A stretch of 16,077 nt of DNA from the NCBI GenBank assembly GCA_030152865.1, contig JASLIW010000071.1, positions 1-16,077 on the forward strand, read 5' to 3'. A program made the translations under genes and the position numbers. The notes under the pieces were generated by a model. The model was not told the DNA's origin. It saw only the letters and a program-made list of their open reading frames with translations, and did no database searches. Positions 13,355-16,077 of the stretch are shown here, piece by piece. This DNA is from Bacteroides sp. GTDB taxonomy: Bacteria > Bacteroidota > Bacteroidia > Bacteroidales > Bacteroidaceae. Numbering within the stretch: the first letter of the stretch is position 1; each line of letters opens with the position of its first letter.

Positions 13355-14941
13355 CTAATTGATAAGTAATTCATCAATAGCTTTGGCTCTAGAAGCATTA
13401 GGAGCCCTTATTCGGATAGTTTGTGCAATAGTTGGAGCAATAGCTTCAGCCTGAATCGGGCTGTTTATTACTTTGGCAGGAAAAGGCTTTCCTAAAAACA
13501 CCGTTGGAGCTAATATCGCTGAATAATTAATAGTTTTGACTACTTTGCCATTTTCTATAATCTGCCAGCCTGGAAGCACTTCTATGAGTAGATCCCCAGA
13601 ATTGCTTTTATGATAAGTGTTTCTAATCAGCTCTTTAGTAGGTCCCCAAGCACCCAAAATAAGATCGTGCGCATAGTAAACCTCATTAACTCCACTAAAC
13701 TGTGATAAGAAGAGAGCCGATTTCTTTTGAACCTCAATCAGATCCAACTTTTTATCTTCTATGAGTTTGTGGTTCAAATAAATTTGCTGATCGTAGTAAG
13801 CTTCTACGTATTGACCTTCGCCATAGAAGGCCATTAGATATAAGTTCAATAAAGCTGAGCATCTATTGAGATGGAACTCTCCTGTAGGGATATTATACTT
13901 CTCTAGAATGTTTCCTGCTTGCCCCTCAGTATATCCCGTTGAAGTGAGGTAAACAATAGCGTTACTTAAGCCCACTTTACTATCTACGATGTTGAGTAGG
14001 TCTGCAATACAGCGGTCAAGTCTGATGTAGGTGTCTTGGCTTTCTAGAGATGCTCCTTCATTGGTGCCCAATGCTGTTCCAGCGTAGAAAGACAGCTGTA
14101 CGAAATCTGTGATGTCATCTTCTCCAACGCCACTTTGCTCAAAGAGTTGCCTAGCTAGTAGTACTATCTCCTCATTGATCATTGGGCTACTCACCACTCT
14201 GGAATACAAATCTTTGCCACCGCTTGTTAAGCTATGGCGAAAGGTCTTTCTTCGACCGTTGTGAGAGCTGATGTATTTTTCAAAAGACAGTAATGGATTC
14301 CACTCTAAGTAGGAGTCTCGATAATAGATTGGGTTTTGTTCGTTGTGTTTGCTTGCCCACCACGGAAACTCCTTATAGTAGGTTGTTCCACACCATTGTC
14401 CTGTTTCCTGATTAAACCATAAAGCTGCATCTGCTGCATGACCAGCCGATAGAATGGCTTGATCTGCCTCGGGTGCTATTGCATATACTAAAGCTTTGCC
14501 ATGAGAAGCTACCTTAAGCTCATCAGTAAGTGTGGAGCTAAGTAGGTTTCGAGCAGAAGAACTCAGGCTGGTATAGTTACCCATAAACTGTGGGTCTTCT
14601 ATACAGCTCTTAGCTTGTTGAGTAGACAAGTCTAGCCATTGTTTAGAAACAATACCATGAACAGCAGGCAAAGCCCCTGTATTTAGAGTTGCGGTGGTGT
14701 TTGCACGGTCCCTTTGTAGCAGTGGGTAATAAGTATCTCTATAAACTAAACCCTCTTTCCACAGTTTCTTAAAACCGTCATCACGATACAAGCTCCAATA
14801 GGCCTCTATCAGCTCTGTACTTAGCTGGTCAATATTCACACTGACCACCACTTTGGGAGTCGATGCGTGAGCAGCATTAGCCTGCAAACTAGTGATTGCA
14901 AGCGCTGTAAGTATAGATGTGATGAGTCCTCTCATTTTCAT
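13355..14941 (-). CDS. Exported alkaline-phosphatase-superfamily protein, PafA-like, predicted inactive
   Basis: A 528-residue protein with a signal peptide (MKMRG, hydrophobic stretch, cleavage near ANA/AHA, about residues 22-26). It aligns along its length with the PafA type of alkaline phosphatase / phosphodiesterase as I remember it: VVVSVNIDQL, TGALPAVHGI, LSAGHAADAALWF, DDITDFVQLSF, DTYIRLDRCIADLLN, NTYHKSNSGDLLIEVLPGW. Asp38 of the first metal motif is kept. However, the nucleophile position reads RDRANTT instead of PTVTAIGH, the D-x-x-x-H pair (TDYVGH) reads TALGT at 289-293, the DH of SADHG reads STGY at 334-337, and the late GTTH histidine is absent (GKVV). Those losses should remove both metal sites, so a catalytically dead binding or scaffold protein is inferred. 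Its ATG overlaps the stop of the upstream DUF4105 gene (ATGA), implying coupled translation. Confidence 0.85.
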   Translation of the reverse strand: MKMRGLITSILTALAITSLQANAAHASTPKVVVSVNIDQLSTELIEAYWSLYRDDGFKKLWKEGLVYRDTYYPLLQRDRANTTATLNTGALPAVHGIVSKQWLDLSTQQAKSCIEDPQFMGNYTSLSSSARNLLSSTLTDELKVASHGKALVYAIAPEADQAILSAGHAADAALWFNQETGQWCGTTYYKEFPWWASKHNEQNPIYYRDSYLEWNPLLSFEKYISSHNGRRKTFRHSLTSGGKDLYSRVVSSPMINEEIVLLARQLFEQSGVGEDDITDFVQLSFYAGTALGTNEGASLESQDTYIRLDRCIADLLNIVDSKVGLSNAIVYLTSTGYTEGQAGNILEKYNIPTGEFHLNRCSALLNLYLMAFYGEGQYVEAYYDQQIYLNHKLIEDKKLDLIEVQKKSALFLSQFSGVNEVYYAHDLILGAWGPTKELIRNTYHKSNSGDLLIEVLPGWQIIENGKVVKTINYSAILAPTVFLGKPFPAKVINSPIQAEAIAPTIAQTIRIRAPNASRAKAIDELLIN

Positions 14942-16077
14942 TTCTTTGCTTGTATAAGTATATGCGTTAATGAGCGTATTAACAAACTTCCTGCCAAAGT
15001 TAATATTGTTAAGCTAATATATTGAGGAATTAGCCAATAAAACGCGATAAAAAAAGCCAATACAGTGAAATTAGCGTAATGATAGCCCTTTTTTAGTCTT
15101 ATCCATTTCTTACTTATAAGAATTGGAGCAAAGATAAGATGAAGCGGGTGAAATAGCAATAATAAGTAGTTCGGACTTACCGCTGGGTGATTGGAGCAAC
15201 AAACCATAAAGAGTAAAATAGAACCAATAAGGCCATAAATAGAAAAAAGAGCCAAGTCTATTCCCCAAAAAGAACGTCGTTTTTTAAATTCCCAAAACGA
15301 ACACACAGCTAGTAATAACATTAGAAATGTAAACGTAGTGCGTGGTGTGAAAGGAAAGGTTAGTGGCTGGGAGTTTGTTTTCTCCCCCTCATTATCAACG
15401 AGTATCTGGGTGTTCTTGATTAGAGGCTCAGCACCTAAGGTAGATACCTTCATTACTTCCATAAGCTCTAAAGGAGCAAATATTTTTTGATCGACCTGAA
15501 TAACTTTATCTGCCTCACTACCTAATAGTAAATCCATGCCAAACTGTGACCAGGGATAGTTTTTAGAATATTTATGAACCAGTGAGCGAAAAGAGTAAGG
15601 TGCACTCGCTAAGTCGTTTTTTTGAGGTGTAGGCTCGCGTAAGATCAAGTTTTTTGTTGTAGCTTCTTGAATCTTTACTATCGGACGTGTAGCACAGTTA
15701 TCATAAAAGAAGTTGTATCGATAATAGCGATTATGTGGCTCGTAGTTATCTTCCAGTAGTGAAACTAGCTCCATTTTTTCACTGGAGTTTAGGTTTAACT
15801 CTTGCTCCCACACACTGCGTTGGTCAGCATCATATTCAGCGAGAAAATAATAGAGGGGAGTTTTGCCTAGTTGGTAATCGGTATTGCCCAGTATAAATTT
15901 GCCTAGAAAGTTGGGTGTATTAAAATTAAATATACCATAATTATATACAGCATCATAGTTGCGACTAGGTATGCTAACACGGATAGCCGTATGTCCAAAA
16001 AGTGTGTAAATAACATCTCCAGGACTGCAAGTTAATAGACTAACACGGATTGAGTCATGGGCTAGGCTTGAAATAGG
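14938..16077 (-). CDS. DUF4105 (Lnb-like) membrane protein, 5' end outside window
   Basis: The frame is open to the window edge, so the gene is 5'-truncated here; 379 residues are visible. The N-terminal half matches DUF4105, the periplasmic domain named after Lnb: VIYTLFGHTAIRVS near 16014-15973, then VYNYGIFNF, PNFLGKFILGNTDYQLG and, about 100 residues after the FGHT histidine, YNFFYDNCATRPIVKI near 15720-15673. The His in FGHT and the Cys in DNCATR are the likely cysteine-protease-like catalytic pair. The C-terminal 150 residues hold about five hydrophobic segments (for example FLMLLLAVCSF, LIGSILLFMVCC, ANFTVLAFFIAFYWLI), anchoring it in the inner membrane. Lnb of Gram-positive bacteria moves an acyl chain to the lipoprotein amino terminus; the same reaction here is a hypothesis. 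It is translationally coupled to the phosphatase-like gene downstream. Confidence 0.88.
   Translation of the reverse strand, partial: PISSLAHDSIRVSLLTCSPGDVIYTLFGHTAIRVSIPSRNYDAVYNYGIFNFNTPNFLGKFILGNTDYQLGKTPLYYFLAEYDADQRSVWEQELNLNSSEKMELVSLLEDNYEPHNRYYRYNFFYDNCATRPIVKIQEATTKNLILREPTPQKNDLASAPYSFRSLVHKYSKNYPWSQFGMDLLLGSEADKVIQVDQKIFAPLELMEVMKVSTLGAEPLIKNTQILVDNEGEKTNSQPLTFPFTPRTTFTFLMLLLAVCSFWEFKKRRSFWGIDLALFSIYGLIGSILLFMVCCSNHPAVSPNYLLLLFHPLHLIFAPILISKKWIRLKKGYHYANFTVLAFFIAFYWLIPQYISLTILTLAGSLLIRSLTHILIQAKK

Overview
The window reads as chromosomal DNA from a Bacteroidota of the order Bacteroidales, probably Porphyromonas or a close relative. The evidence is a Bacteroides/Porphyromonas-type GH33 sialidase, a Bacteroidota-type SecA of 1099 residues with extra insertions, a Bacteroidota lipoprotein and a DUF4105 protein. 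The promoter-like sites also fit TAnnTTTG, the Bacteroidota -7 box, and Shine-Dalgarno sequences are mostly absent. The genus is inferred from memory of related proteins. No transposon, CRISPR array, tRNA or rRNA is visible, and the region looks like core genome.

Left half (1-7805, + strand). It opens with the 3' part of a sialidase gene. Then come ruvX and def (17 bp apart), a large secreted TPR protein, and the translation block thrS-infC-rpmI-rplT, which is in the same order as in many bacteria. The infC-rpmI spacer encodes a very regular H-type pseudoknot. Part of it is also perfectly complementary over 10 nt to the rpmI-rplT spacer. This is where E. coli L20 represses its own operon through an mRNA pseudoknot, so an analogous L20 control element is the best explanation. 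The infC reading frame stays open upstream of its first ATG and encodes a basic extension that could start only at a non-AUG codon.

Middle (7806-8262). rplT ends at a strong terminator. Next is a stand-alone RNA gene with its own promoter, an 11-bp closing helix around a long folded interior, and a GAAA-capped terminator. It is probably the 6S-like / 'Bacteroidales-1' RNA that I recall lying downstream of rplT in Bacteroidales. An 18-bp perfect palindrome then separates it from the convergent minus-strand genes.

Right half (8263-16077, - strand, transcribed right to left). A DUF4105 (Lnb-like) membrane protein, cut by the window edge, is translationally coupled by an ATGA overlap to an exported alkaline-phosphatase-superfamily protein. 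That protein has apparently lost its nucleophile and all but one metal ligand. Downstream are secA with its own terminator, a lipoprotein with C-terminal TPR-like helices, and a small very acidic protein of unknown function.

The most notable observations are the pseudoknot with its alternative long-range pairing, the 6S-like RNA, the predicted dead phosphatase coupled to a DUF4105 protein, and the possible non-AUG infC start.
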